Origin: Bacteroidales bacterium
GTDB taxonomy: Bacteria; Bacteroidota; Bacteroidia; Bacteroidales; TTA-H9
Assembly (NCBI GenBank): GCA_030656615.1
Contig: JAUSOY010000063.1
Location: 62,001-126,000 of the forward strand
Direction of reading: 5' to 3'
Length of the DNA: 64,000 nucleotides
Shown: positions 46,111 to 55,620 of the stretch, one piece after another
How positions within the stretch are numbered: position 1 is the stretch's first letter
Layout of the letters: each line of letters begins with the position of its first letter
The notes under the pieces: generated by a model
Seen by the model: only the letters and a program-made list of their open reading frames with translations
Told to the model about the DNA's origin: nothing
Database searches by the model: none
Translations under genes and position numbers: made by a program

Positions 46111-47646
46111 ATGAAACGGCTTACAATTATTTTTTCGGTTATCGTTCTCACTTTTTTCAGTCTGAATATTTTTGGACAAGCAAGCATCAGCCAAATAGAT
46201 TCAAGCATCATCCGAAAGGGAATTAAGTATCTGGCCTCCGATGAACTGGAAGGAAGAAATACGCCAAGTAAAGGATTAGAAAAAGCAGCAACATATATTA
46301 TTTCCAGCTTCGAAAAATTGGGATTACAAAAACCAGGAAAATCGTACCGTCAAGGTCTGGGTCTCGAAAGAAAAAATTTGGGCAAGGATAACCGTTATTG
46401 CCTGATAAATGGACAAAATCGGATCGAATTAGAAATTAAAAAAGATTATGTTCCATTTCAAATGACGGGCGACACGCAGGTAATTGCGCCCTTGGTTTTC
46501 GCGGGCTATGGCATTTCTGCCCCAGCATTATCTTATGATGACTACGAAAACCTGGATGTTCATAATAAAATCGTTGTAATACTCACTGGCTTTCCTTCTG
46601 AAAAAGATTCAGCCACTTTGGGTGATTTGAAGAATAAAAAATACTCTTCTATTAAAGCAAAAGTAAAAACAGCGATAGAGAAAGGTGCTGCTGGGATTAT
46701 CGTATTAACCAATCCCGTAAATAACTTATTACTCCGCCCCCGGGGTTATCCCTGGCCATCCTTGTCTAAGCTTATTCCCAATAGTTTCATTCAAATGAGT
46801 ATGTCTGATACGTCCATTAATACGATACCTGTAATTCACGGAGGGCCGGAAACGATGAAGGCTTTATTTGGAAGCGTAGACGCACTCAAAGAAATTCAAC
46901 TAAAAATCGATCAAAACAGTAAGCCTAATTCCTATTTTTTGGAACCGTGGCAAGCTGAATTAAAAACCAGTATAGATACTGAAAGGTGTAAAGCTGATAA
47001 CATTATCGCCTACATCGAGGGCAACGATTCAATTTTGAAAAATGAATACATCATTTTAGGCGCTCATTACGATCATGTTGGAATGAAGACCGATAAAGAC
47101 ACGCTTGCAGACCATATTTTTAATGGTGCTGACGATAATGCGTCCGGAACTGCAGCAGTTTTAGCAATTGCAGAAGCATACAAACGATACGGCATTAAAC
47201 CTGCACGAACCGTTATCTTCATGCTGTTTGCCGGAGAAGAGTTAGGACTCATCGGTTCAACGGCCTATGTAGCACATCCCCTATTCCCTTTAAAACAGAC
47301 CCGTTTAATGTTAAATCTTGATATGATTAGTCTTGGGACAAATGATAGTTTGTATGTTAATGGAGCCTATGATTATCCATGGCTCAAAAAAAACCTCGAC
47401 GAAAACAATAAAAAGATTAATTTGGTATTAATTACTGACAACAAGAAACTCATAGGCGGTAGCGACCACATGAGTTTTTCAGGTAAGGAAATCCCCGCTG
47501 TCCATTTTTTTACCGGTCTTCACAAACATTACCATCAGGTGAGCGACGAGGCTGATCTTACCGATACATATAAGGCTTCCCGCGTTGCTGAACTGGTTTT
47601 CCTGACCTCTATCCATTTTGCAAATCTTAAAACTTTCGACAATTAA
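46111..47646 (+). CDS. Secreted M28-family peptidase with PA-like insert
   Basis: The product has 511 residues and a signal peptide (1-22, ends IFGQA). The zinc motifs are LGAHYDHVG (about 318-326), GADDNASGTAAV, FAGEELGLIGS and LNLDMISLG; the last ligand is in HFFTGLHKHYHQ. A PA-like insert (about 115-250) lies before the catalytic core. It is an exported aminopeptidase that trims peptides in the periplasm. It is followed 25 bases later by a Met-rich secreted protein and then an M24 peptidase, suggesting a peptide-processing operon. Confidence 0.9.
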   Translation: MKRLTIIFSVIVLTFFSLNIFGQASISQIDSSIIRKGIKYLASDELEGRNTPSKGLEKAATYIISSFEKLGLQKPGKSYRQGLGLERKNLGKDNRYCLINGQNRIELEIKKDYVPFQMTGDTQVIAPLVFAGYGISAPALSYDDYENLDVHNKIVVILTGFPSEKDSATLGDLKNKKYSSIKAKVKTAIEKGAAGIIVLTNPVNNLLLRPRGYPWPSLSKLIPNSFIQMSMSDTSINTIPVIHGGPETMKALFGSVDALKEIQLKIDQNSKPNSYFLEPWQAELKTSIDTERCKADNIIAYIEGNDSILKNEYIILGAHYDHVGMKTDKDTLADHIFNGADDNASGTAAVLAIAEAYKRYGIKPARTVIFMLFAGEELGLIGSTAYVAHPLFPLKQTRLMLNLDMISLGTNDSLYVNGAYDYPWLKKNLDENNKKINLVLITDNKKLIGGSDHMSFSGKEIPAVHFFTGLHKHYHQVSDEADLTDTYKASRVAELVFLTSIHFANLKTFDN

Positions 47647-47671
47647 TAATCATCCCTAAATCGAAAAACCC

Positions 47672-48505
47672 ATGACAAAAATGAAATCAATCGTCCTGAT
47701 AATTGCCTTCTTAGTATCCTCTATGGGTATTATGGCACAGAAATCCTGGAATCCGGGACTGAAACTAAAAAAAGGTGAGGTATACAAATACCAAACGACC
47801 TATGTAGGCACTATCGTCCAATCGATGGGCGGAATGGACATGACTATGGAAATGGAAGGCAATTCAGATATGGAAATCACCGTTGCCTCCAAAGAAAAAG
47901 ACCTTTATGGTATTAGCATGAAGATTACCCTGTTAAACATGAGCATGAAAATGCCCCCGATGATGGATACAACCATGATGATAACCGATATGCCAATATC
48001 GACCTTTACAACTGATAAATACGGCAAAGCATCGAAACTGGTGGTACAGGGCGAAGAAAAACAGAATGATTTTGGTATGAATATGGGAAGTATCGGAGGA
48101 AATAAAACCTTTCAGGAACTTCCGCAAAACGCCATTAAAACTGGAGACAAATGGACATCAAGCCACATCGACACGACCGACTTTATGGGTGGCTCCCTTG
48201 TAAACATCAGTAATATAGAATACGTATGCGGAGAAGAAAGTAAAATCAATGATTACAAATGTCTTAGCATCAATTATATTTCAAATATTGAAAACGCCGG
48301 CTCTACCCAAATGCAAGGAATGGATTTTTACATCGAAGGAACCGGAGTTCAAAAAGGAATTGTTTATATTGATATTAAAACCGGTTTGGTAATCAAAGAA
48401 GAGATTACAACTGAAAATGCAATGATCATGGCATTAAGCGGTCAGCAAAACATGACTATTCCCATCACTCAAAAATTTACTGTTAACCGAAATCTAACGA
48501 AATAA
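47672..48505 (+). CDS. Secreted Met-rich protein (DUF6263-like)
   Basis: The product has 277 residues and a signal peptide (ends GIMAQ). The mature part opens KSWNPGLKLKKGEVYKY and is beta-rich, resembling DUF6263-type proteins. The first 110 residues are very rich in Met: MGGMDMTMEME and MSMKMPPMMD both occur. No catalytic motif is visible. It lies between an M28 and an M24 peptidase gene with gaps of 25 and 7 bases, so it is probably co-expressed with them. The start could be 47672 or the ATG 9 bases later. The function is unknown. Confidence 0.72.
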   Translation: MTKMKSIVLIIAFLVSSMGIMAQKSWNPGLKLKKGEVYKYQTTYVGTIVQSMGGMDMTMEMEGNSDMEITVASKEKDLYGISMKITLLNMSMKMPPMMDTTMMITDMPISTFTTDKYGKASKLVVQGEEKQNDFGMNMGSIGGNKTFQELPQNAIKTGDKWTSSHIDTTDFMGGSLVNISNIEYVCGEESKINDYKCLSINYISNIENAGSTQMQGMDFYIEGTGVQKGIVYIDIKTGLVIKEEITTENAMIMALSGQQNMTIPITQKFTVNRNLTK

Positions 48506-48512
48506 TCCAGCC

Positions 48513-49799
48513 ATGAGATATATCATCCTCTCATGCATTACCCTGATCTGCCTACATACGGCAGCTCAGGGTTTTTTATTTCCCGAATTCACACAGCGCC
48601 ATGAAAAGGCTGTTGCTGCCATGGAATCCAATTCTGTACTTATCATGAGGTCAGCAGACGCGCCAATTCATGATGCTATTCCAACGATTGAGGATGCCAA
48701 CTTTCTCTATATGACTGGTAAGGAAGGTGCACTTCAATACTTTTTGCTAAGTGTAGAGCCCATTATAATTTCTCAAAAAAAATATCATAGCATCTTTTTC
48801 ACGCAGCCTGATGCGATAATAAACAATGGTACTTTTGACACCATCCTATCGATATCAGAATTTAACAACTTACTGGAGCGAGTTTTAAAAAACAGTAAAT
48901 GCATCTATTTATCAGCACCCGACCTGTATTTCCGGCCCGATTGGATTAATAAACGCATGTTTTATCCGTGGAAGGAAGTGATAAAAAAACTTAAAGTCCG
49001 ATTTCCCGAATCAGAATTCAAGGAAAGTGATGCATTGATTGCTGGCTTAAGAGAAATAAAATCAGATGCAGAAATTCGGATGATTGAAAAAGCCATTCAG
49101 ATTACCGCAGAAGGTTTATCCAATGCTTCCGCTATATGTAAATCAGGGAATACGGAGTATCAACTTCAGGCAGAAATTGAGTATGTGATGTTGAAAAATC
49201 ATCAAAACATACCCGCCTTCCGATCCATTGTAGGTAGTGGTATTAATGCACTTGAGCCTCATTATCAATTAAACAAGGATACACTAAAAAAAGGAGAATT
49301 AGTTGTGATAGATGTTGGGGCACGATGGAACGGATACTGTGCCGACATAACACGCACCTTGCCCGTTGACGGAATATTCTCGAAAAAACAAGCAGAACTC
49401 TACGATAGCATTCTGGCTATTCAGGAACGTTTAATAAAAATGCTTCGTCCCGGAATGGAAATCAGCGCTATTGATATCAGTGCCCGGGCGATGATGAATG
49501 AAAAAGGATGGGGGAAATACCTTATTCATGGCGTAACCCATAGTCTGGGCCTTGATGTACATGATAAAATGAAGTCGATGATTTTAAAAGAAGGCATGGT
49601 AATTACCATTGAACCCGGAATATATATTCCAATTGATGACGAAGCCTGGCCGGAAGAACTCCGTGGAACAGGAATCCGCATAGAAGATGATGTATTGATA
49701 ACCGCGGATTCTTATCGCATTCTTTCATTACCTGTTCCCAAATCAATTAAGGACATTGAACATCAAATGAAAATCTCTAACATATTAAAAATTCACTAA
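48513..49799 (+). CDS. Secreted M24-family aminopeptidase P (Xaa-Pro)
   Basis: The product has 428 residues with a signal peptide (about 1-19). The dinuclear metal ligands are all present: D267 (VVIDVG), D278 (CADITRT), H343 (HGVTHSLG), E367 (TIEPGIY) and E391 (RIEDDV). It removes N-terminal residues next to proline. The N-terminal creatinase-like domain (about 25-170) is typical. Unlike many cytosolic homologues it has an export signal, fitting a periplasmic peptide-trimming role with the M28 enzyme upstream. Confidence 0.93.
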   Translation: MRYIILSCITLICLHTAAQGFLFPEFTQRHEKAVAAMESNSVLIMRSADAPIHDAIPTIEDANFLYMTGKEGALQYFLLSVEPIIISQKKYHSIFFTQPDAIINNGTFDTILSISEFNNLLERVLKNSKCIYLSAPDLYFRPDWINKRMFYPWKEVIKKLKVRFPESEFKESDALIAGLREIKSDAEIRMIEKAIQITAEGLSNASAICKSGNTEYQLQAEIEYVMLKNHQNIPAFRSIVGSGINALEPHYQLNKDTLKKGELVVIDVGARWNGYCADITRTLPVDGIFSKKQAELYDSILAIQERLIKMLRPGMEISAIDISARAMMNEKGWGKYLIHGVTHSLGLDVHDKMKSMILKEGMVITIEPGIYIPIDDEAWPEELRGTGIRIEDDVLITADSYRILSLPVPKSIKDIEHQMKISNILKIH

Positions 49800-49860
49800 T
49801 TTTTTCTCATAATTTTACAAATCTGTATCTTTACCGGATTGTTGATTTAATATCAATGTC

Positions 49861-50787
49861 ATGAAGCGCAAAGATTTTTTAAAATCACTCGGTATGGGAG
49901 TTATTGCCGGTGGTTTAGTTAGCCTTAAAGGCGGCGAAGCATTAATGGCCGCAACGGCTAATTCTCCCGCTGTTTCTCCCGGTTCATTTGACTTAGTAGC
50001 AGTTAAAGGTGGAGAACCCGGAATAATGTTCGACAAAGGCATTGCCGCTATGGGCGGAATGAAACGCTTTGTTAGTAAAGGCCAAAAGGTTGTTGTAAAA
50101 CCTAATATTGGCTGGGATGTAGGTCCCGAAAGAGCGGCCAATACCAATCCCGATTTAGTAGCCCGTATTGTTAAACATTGTCTTGAAGCCGGTGCCAAAG
50201 AAGTGGTTGTCTTCGATAATACCTGCGATAACTGGATCAAAGCATACGCTAACAGCGGAATTGAAAAAGCGGTGAAAGACGCTGGTGGCAAAATGGCCCC
50301 CGGTAACACCGAATCATATTACAAACCGGTTACCGTTCCCGGCCGGGTTTTAAAATCCACAACAGTTCATGAATTGATTCTTAACGCGGATGTGTTTATC
50401 AATGTTCCGGTCTTAAAACATCACAGCTCAGCGGATATGTCGATAGCCATGAAAAATCTGATGGGTATCGTTTGGGACAGGCGCTGGTGGCATCGTAACA
50501 ACCTTCAACAATGCATTGCCGATTTTGCCGCATTTCGCAAACCCGACCTCAATGTAATTGATGCGTACCGAGTAATGATGAAAAATGGTCCCCGGGGTGT
50601 TTCTGAGGCAGATGTTAACATTATGAAATCCTTGATAATTTCTACCGATATCGTTGCTGCTGATACTGCCGCATGTAAGTTATTCGGTAACGAACCGGAT
50701 GATATTGCTCATATCCGCATTGCCGATGAAATGAAAATTGGCACGAAAGACCTCTCAAAAATCAACATTCACAGGATTACTGTCTAA
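49861..50787 (+). CDS. DUF362-domain exported protein
   Basis: The product has 308 residues and a signal-like N terminus, MKRKDFLKSLGMGVIAGG, similar to Tat signals but with KRK instead of a twin arginine. Conserved DUF362 features are VVVKPNIGWD, VFDNTC and the INVPVLKHHSSADMSIAMKNLMG block. DUF362 proteins often pair with ferredoxin domains and have been linked to redox chemistry, but the reaction is unknown. It lies 3 bases before a membrane polyferredoxin gene, so the two form a unit. Confidence 0.88.
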   Translation: MKRKDFLKSLGMGVIAGGLVSLKGGEALMAATANSPAVSPGSFDLVAVKGGEPGIMFDKGIAAMGGMKRFVSKGQKVVVKPNIGWDVGPERAANTNPDLVARIVKHCLEAGAKEVVVFDNTCDNWIKAYANSGIEKAVKDAGGKMAPGNTESYYKPVTVPGRVLKSTTVHELILNADVFINVPVLKHHSSADMSIAMKNLMGIVWDRRWWHRNNLQQCIADFAAFRKPDLNVIDAYRVMMKNGPRGVSEADVNIMKSLIISTDIVAADTAACKLFGNEPDDIAHIRIADEMKIGTKDLSKINIHRITV

Positions 50788-50790
50788 AAC

Positions 50791-52347
50791 ATGCCGAACC
50801 ATTTACTCAGGCGTCTTCGGTTTTGGTTTTCACTACTGATAGTCGTTCTGCTGACCTTACCTTTCATCGATTTTACTGGCATTATTCCTCCGGAATATAT
50901 ACGTGCAATAAACTGGACTCAATTTATTCCTTCAATATTAAAATTTTTTGAGATCCCCAATCTTTTAGGAACCGGCTTTCTACTGGTAATTATTTTGTCA
51001 CTCCTTTTTGGAAGAGTGTATTGCTCCTGGCTATGCCCTTTTGGTTGGCTACAGGATTTATTTTCAGGAATTGGTCGTTTGACCTCTAAAAAAAGACGCT
51101 TTTATAAATATCTGCCACCGCTTAATTATCTTCGGTATGGTTTACTAATACTTGTAGGCGCACTTGCTTTTTTCAGGATAAATACCGGCCTTATTTTTAC
51201 AGATCCTTTCTCTATTTATGGCAGAATAGCGAACCACCTCTTAATGCCTTTGGTTTTAGGAATTAATAATCTGGTGAGTAATCTCCTGGGAAATTCCGGC
51301 TTTTACGGACTTAAACCTTATCCATATCAGGGATTTGACATATTTGCCGTTGCAATCGGTGTATTTTACCTCATAATTATAGCATATATTTCATTTACGA
51401 AAGGCCGATTATATTGCACCGCTTGGTGTCCGGTAGGGACATTACTTGGGCTTTTCAGCCGTTTCAGCCTTTTTAAAATCTATCTTGATGAAAGCCGCTG
51501 TAACCAATGCGGCTTATGTGCCACTTCATGCAAAGCAGGCTGCATCGACAGTAAAAATACTAATGTAGAATTCGATCGTTGTGTCGGCTGTTTTAACTGC
51601 CTAACTGTATGCCGCGATAATGGCGTAAAATATGGCATACCTCCCAAAAAAACCAAATCGAATCCTTCAAGCATCCCCGATACCCGCAGAAGAGAAATAC
51701 TTCTAAGCATATTAGCCATCGGTATTGTTCAGAAGGTCTTTGGAAAAGATCCCATAAAGGTGCAAAAAGCATTTATAGAAGCAGTTTCTGAAAGTGCCGT
51801 TAGTCCACCCGGGGCTATTAACAATGAGCGCTTCACTTCTGTTTGTACCGCATGCCACGCCTGCCTCAGTGCTTGTCCAACAAGAGTATTACAGCCCGCT
51901 TTCCTGCAACATGGAATAAAAGGGATGCTACAACCATTTATGGACTACCACAATAACTTCTGTAATTATGAATGTACAAAGTGTATGGAAGTATGTCCAA
52001 CAGGAGCGCTTATCTTTTTAACGCCTGAGAATAAAAAAAGGACTCAGCTGGGTAAAGCTAAATTCATCGAAAAAAACTGTGTGGTATACACCGATGAAAC
52101 AGCCTGTGGAGCCTGTTCTGAGCACTGCCCAAGCAAAGCCGTTGACATGGTTTTTTACAAACCCGGACTTACAATTCCGGAAGTTACCGAAGATATTTGT
52201 GTTGGATGTGGTGCCTGCGAGTACGCCTGTCCTACCCTGCCATACAAAGCCATTTATGTAGAGGCCAACGCCATACATCAAGTAGCAAAAGAACCAAAAG
52301 GATCAGATAAAAGCAAAGAAGAAGTTCCGGAAGAATTTCCTTTTTAA
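50791..52347 (+). CDS. Membrane polyferredoxin of the NapH/CcoG type
   Basis: The product has 518 residues. Four or more hydrophobic helices lie at about 11-27, 55-75, 108-125 and 185-203. NapH hallmarks CSWLCPFGW (about 75) and CTAWCPVG (about 210) occur at the membrane edge. Six further cysteine clusters follow: CNQCGLCATSC, CVGCFNCLTVC, CTACHACLSACP, CTKCMEVCP, CGACSEHCP and CVGCGACEYACP. It probably carries electrons from a quinol or other membrane donor across the inner membrane to a periplasmic partner, likely the DUF362 protein encoded just upstream. Confidence 0.9.
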   Translation: MPNHLLRRLRFWFSLLIVVLLTLPFIDFTGIIPPEYIRAINWTQFIPSILKFFEIPNLLGTGFLLVIILSLLFGRVYCSWLCPFGWLQDLFSGIGRLTSKKRRFYKYLPPLNYLRYGLLILVGALAFFRINTGLIFTDPFSIYGRIANHLLMPLVLGINNLVSNLLGNSGFYGLKPYPYQGFDIFAVAIGVFYLIIIAYISFTKGRLYCTAWCPVGTLLGLFSRFSLFKIYLDESRCNQCGLCATSCKAGCIDSKNTNVEFDRCVGCFNCLTVCRDNGVKYGIPPKKTKSNPSSIPDTRRREILLSILAIGIVQKVFGKDPIKVQKAFIEAVSESAVSPPGAINNERFTSVCTACHACLSACPTRVLQPAFLQHGIKGMLQPFMDYHNNFCNYECTKCMEVCPTGALIFLTPENKKRTQLGKAKFIEKNCVVYTDETACGACSEHCPSKAVDMVFYKPGLTIPEVTEDICVGCGACEYACPTLPYKAIYVEANAIHQVAKEPKGSDKSKEEVPEEFPF

Positions 52348-52515
52348 ACATCACACACTGTTAACGGATGGTAACTATGGGTATGGGTAAGGAGAAGGGA
52401 TGGGGCGATTTCCCATTTAAATTCAAAACCAGACCGTACGATACTTGCAAAAAACAAAAAAAGGCTGAATATTTGTTCCTTCAAACAAAAACGCACAAGC
52501 ATTAATCAGAAATTT

Positions 52516-53349
52516 ATGAAATTAAAAGTAAACTACATTCTGGCACTAATCGTCATAGCGACGGCTTGTACCAGCAAAAAACCGGCCGATTATTCTGCCT
52601 ATATTACTGAAATGTCGGCTGTTAGCCAAGATTATACATGCATTAATCAGGCAAAGGATATTTTTATTAAATATGCCGCAGAGCAGGATAGCACATTTGT
52701 TGATTCTGCTTTCGCTATCTTCTATAATACGATGATTACAAGTGAATTAAATCTTGGAAACCTTACTGAAAACGAAGAAGGCTTGCCCGATTATATGGCT
52801 GCCGTGGCAGGAGCTCCTATAGAAAGTTATAGTAATGAAAAAGCCATGACTGTGAAAGAAAAACTTCACGCTGGCAATATCATTTCAAAATCAGAGGAAG
52901 GAGACATTTATTTTTCCTATGATCTCATGGTATCAGCCGAACAAATTAAACCATTACTTTCAAAATCGATGCAAGAGTTTTTTGATCTGATTATTACAGA
53001 ACGTCAGTCACCTCCCGTTCAGGATGGTGCGATAATCATTCCCATGCTCGATTTTGCTGACTACGTAATTTCATGGGATGCTCAGAAAACAGCTCCTTTG
53101 CGTTTAGTAAAAAAAGAATACGCCACTCAATACCTCCATATCCTGATGACCGGTGTAGATAACACGCCCTTTATCAACGAAGAAGGCATGGTTAATCAAC
53201 CATATCTTGAAGCGTATCAATACCTGATGGATCGTTATAAAAGCTCGTACGTTGGAAGTATTGCACGTACGTATATCAGCATTCTGGCAAAAAACGAATT
53301 CGTTCCAAATGAAGAATCGGAAGAATTTGTCAGAGCCACATTTAAATAG
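52516..53349 (+). CDS. Lipoprotein of unknown function
   Basis: The product has 277 residues. A lipobox IATAC (Cys 18) is followed by TSKKPADYSAY. The rest is helical with no recognised family. It stands alone, 168 bases after the polyferredoxin gene and before a terminator at 53372. It is not clearly part of the DUF362 unit. The function cannot be assigned. Confidence 0.75.
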   Translation: MKLKVNYILALIVIATACTSKKPADYSAYITEMSAVSQDYTCINQAKDIFIKYAAEQDSTFVDSAFAIFYNTMITSELNLGNLTENEEGLPDYMAAVAGAPIESYSNEKAMTVKEKLHAGNIISKSEEGDIYFSYDLMVSAEQIKPLLSKSMQEFFDLIITERQSPPVQDGAIIIPMLDFADYVISWDAQKTAPLRLVKKEYATQYLHILMTGVDNTPFINEEGMVNQPYLEAYQYLMDRYKSSYVGSIARTYISILAKNEFVPNEESEEFVRATFK

Positions 53350-53371
53350 AAGGAATTATCCCGTTTGAATT

Positions 53372-53396
53372 ACCCGGCTTTTGTCGGGTTTTTTTA
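53372..53396 (+). terminator. Terminator after the lipoprotein gene
   Basis: ACCCGG and TCGGGT (53372-53377, 53384-53389) form a short stem followed by seven T. Confidence 0.75.
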
Positions 53397-53414
53397 TTTT
53401 TGGAGATTAAAACG

Positions 53415-54161
53415 ATGAAATACCTCACCTTAACGCAGGATAATCTAATATCAGAACACATCTGTTGTGCATTTTCTGATAAAAAATGCCATGAAGGCTA
53501 TTTACTGAAGAAAAAATGGCTGAGTGAACGTATTCATGAAGGCTATACATTCCTTAAAGCAGACGTAAGGGCTAAAGTTTTTATCGAATTTGGTGATGCC
53601 GAAAAAGCCTGGGCACCAATTAATGCGCCCGGCTACACCTTTATCGGATGTTTTTGGGTATCGGGGCAGTACAAGGGACATGGATATGCAAAAGCTTTGC
53701 TCCAGCAATGCATAAACGACTCTAAAGGAAAAAACGGTATCGTTGTTATTACTGGAAATAAAAAACTGCCATTTTTATCCGATGCGGCCTTTTTCCAGAA
53801 ACATGGATTTATTAAAGCCGATATTGCTCCCCCCTATTTCGAGTTATGGTATCTGCCGCTGAAATCAGATTGTCAAACTCCGGAATTTTCTGAATCGTGT
53901 AAAACCCCTGCCATTAAAAACAGTAAAGGCATTGAAGTTTTTTATACTTCACAATGTCCGTTCACCGATTATTATACAAACGAAGTTCTTTCCAAAGCAG
54001 CAAAAAATGCCGGATACAATTTTACGGCACATCATATAAAAAGCGCTGATGACGCCCGTGCTCATATCACTGCATTTCCGCTATACAGTGTTTTTATGGA
54101 TGGTGTTTTCCTAACACACGAAATACTATCTAAAAAGAGATTTGAGAAACTATTGGGTTAA
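53415..54161 (+). CDS. GNAT acetyltransferase with C-terminal YoaP-like thioredoxin-fold domain
   Basis: The start at 53415 (MKYLTLTQDN) gives 248 residues; a TTG at 53400 lies next to the terminator T-tract and is unlikely. The GNAT domain (about 1-155) has the acetyl-CoA loop SGQYKGHGYAKALLQQ. The C-terminal part (about 175-248; IEVFYTSQCPFTDYY, then LYSVFMDGVFLTHEI) matches the YoaP-type domain. The substrate is unknown. Its last 4 bases overlap the convergent rlmD gene. Confidence 0.82.
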   Translation: MKYLTLTQDNLISEHICCAFSDKKCHEGYLLKKKWLSERIHEGYTFLKADVRAKVFIEFGDAEKAWAPINAPGYTFIGCFWVSGQYKGHGYAKALLQQCINDSKGKNGIVVITGNKKLPFLSDAAFFQKHGFIKADIAPPYFELWYLPLKSDCQTPEFSESCKTPAIKNSKGIEVFYTSQCPFTDYYTNEVLSKAAKNAGYNFTAHHIKSADDARAHITAFPLYSVFMDGVFLTHEILSKKRFEKLLG

Positions 54162-55579
54162 TCTACTGATTTTCGGGTAAGAAGAACCACTGTTTCGATA
54201 TGACTGGTGTGTGGAAACATGTCAAAAGCTTTTATGTCTGTAATTTCAAAAGCGGTGGTGAGCAATTTCAAATCCCGTCCCAAGGATACCGGATTACAAC
54301 TTACATATACAACTCTGGATGCACCGGAATGAATGATGTTCTTATTAATTTCTATCAACGTACCCGAGCGAGGTGGATCAAGAACAATCACGTCAGGATT
54401 ACCCATCTTCTCAATAAAATCAGGACGAAATGTTTCGAGTACATCTCCCCTCACGTTTTGCAAATTGGTAATTCCATTCATATTTGCGTTGAAATCGGCA
54501 TCCAAAACAGCCTTATGATTTCCTTCAATCCCAATAACTTTTCCGGCCTTTTCCGCAAGATAAATACTTAAGGTTCCTATACCAGAATATAAATCATAAA
54601 CGATCTCACCTGGCTGAATATCAGCTACAGATGCAACGTACTCAAAAAGTTGATTGGCCTGCCAGGGATTCGGTTGATAGAAACTATCGATGCTATATCG
54701 AAACCGAAAACGTCCGGAAATCTCATATAAATACCCATCACCACGGACAAAATGCCATTCTTCTCCCGATAATCCTTTGGCAGCATTTGCTAAAACATTC
54801 ACCGCCAATTGACAATTTTCCGGCAGTTTATCAGCAAGGGGCATTAATACCGCCAATCCTTGCTGCGCACATTCCGGTGCAACGCCCAGAATGGCAATAG
54901 AGTCACCCAGAGTGTTTATCCGAATTTCCAAATTCCTGAATACACCCATTCCTGTTTTGAAATTCCACAAATCGTTAGCGGAAGGTTTCAAAACTTCAAA
55001 AACACTTTCACAAATGAGTCGCGAGGGCTCTTCCTGCAAGTAGCACTCTTCTATATGAATAATTCGTCCCGAAATTCCTTCAGGATGGAATCCCATTCCC
55101 ATCCGATCCTCCGCAGCTGTCACTTCGCCTTCTTCCTCATAAAACCAACGGGTATCGGTTAATGCATACTCCATTCGGTTTCTGAATAATTGTTCCTTAG
55201 GTGATGCTATTACATCCATTTGAAGTTCGCAAGCAATTCCCGAACGTTTTAGTGAATCCAAAAGAATTCGCTTTTTAAGTTCGAGCTGATGTATGTATTC
55301 GATATGCTGCCATGAACATCCACCGCAAAGATTGGCATGACGGCAAAAAGGTTCTCGCCGATAAATTGATGATTCATGAAATTTTTCGATATCACCACTA
55401 AGGTAATCACCGGAGGCCGTATATACTACATCACAAACCTCATCCGGAATGGATGCAGGAACATACACACGCCTTCCCATTGAACCCTGACTGCTTGTAA
55501 CCCAGCCACGTCCTTCGGGATGCATCCCTTGAATTTTTACCTGAGAAAGGCGTTTTCGTTTGAGTGGTCGTCGGCCCAT
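54158..55579 (-). CDS. rlmD: 23S rRNA (uracil-C5)-methyltransferase, RlmD/TrmA family
   Basis: The product has 473 residues. An N-terminal TRAM-like domain (about 10-70) is followed by the Fe-S cysteine set CRHANLCGGCSWQH. The Rossmann domain has VYDLYSGIGTLSIYLAEKAG and DPPRSG; the catalytic Cys is in VYVSCNPVSLGRDL. It methylates C5 of a 23S rRNA uridine. The exact site (1939 or 747) is not decided by the sequence alone; RlmD is the more likely. It is downstream of the antiporter gene on the same strand. Confidence 0.9.
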   Translation of the reverse strand: MGRRPLKRKRLSQVKIQGMHPEGRGWVTSSQGSMGRRVYVPASIPDEVCDVVYTASGDYLSGDIEKFHESSIYRREPFCRHANLCGGCSWQHIEYIHQLELKKRILLDSLKRSGIACELQMDVIASPKEQLFRNRMEYALTDTRWFYEEEGEVTAAEDRMGMGFHPEGISGRIIHIEECYLQEEPSRLICESVFEVLKPSANDLWNFKTGMGVFRNLEIRINTLGDSIAILGVAPECAQQGLAVLMPLADKLPENCQLAVNVLANAAKGLSGEEWHFVRGDGYLYEISGRFRFRYSIDSFYQPNPWQANQLFEYVASVADIQPGEIVYDLYSGIGTLSIYLAEKAGKVIGIEGNHKAVLDADFNANMNGITNLQNVRGDVLETFRPDFIEKMGNPDVIVLDPPRSGTLIEINKNIIHSGASRVVYVSCNPVSLGRDLKLLTTAFEITDIKAFDMFPHTSHIETVVLLTRKSVD

Positions 55580-55620
55580 AATAATTATGCAAATCTAAAT
55601 AAAAGCATTCATGATTTGCA

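Noticed and set aside
49815-50309. 164-residue antisense frame opposite the DUF362 gene
   Set aside because: It is low-complexity in Pro, Ala and Ser as expected of an antisense shadow, and the plus-strand gene is conserved.
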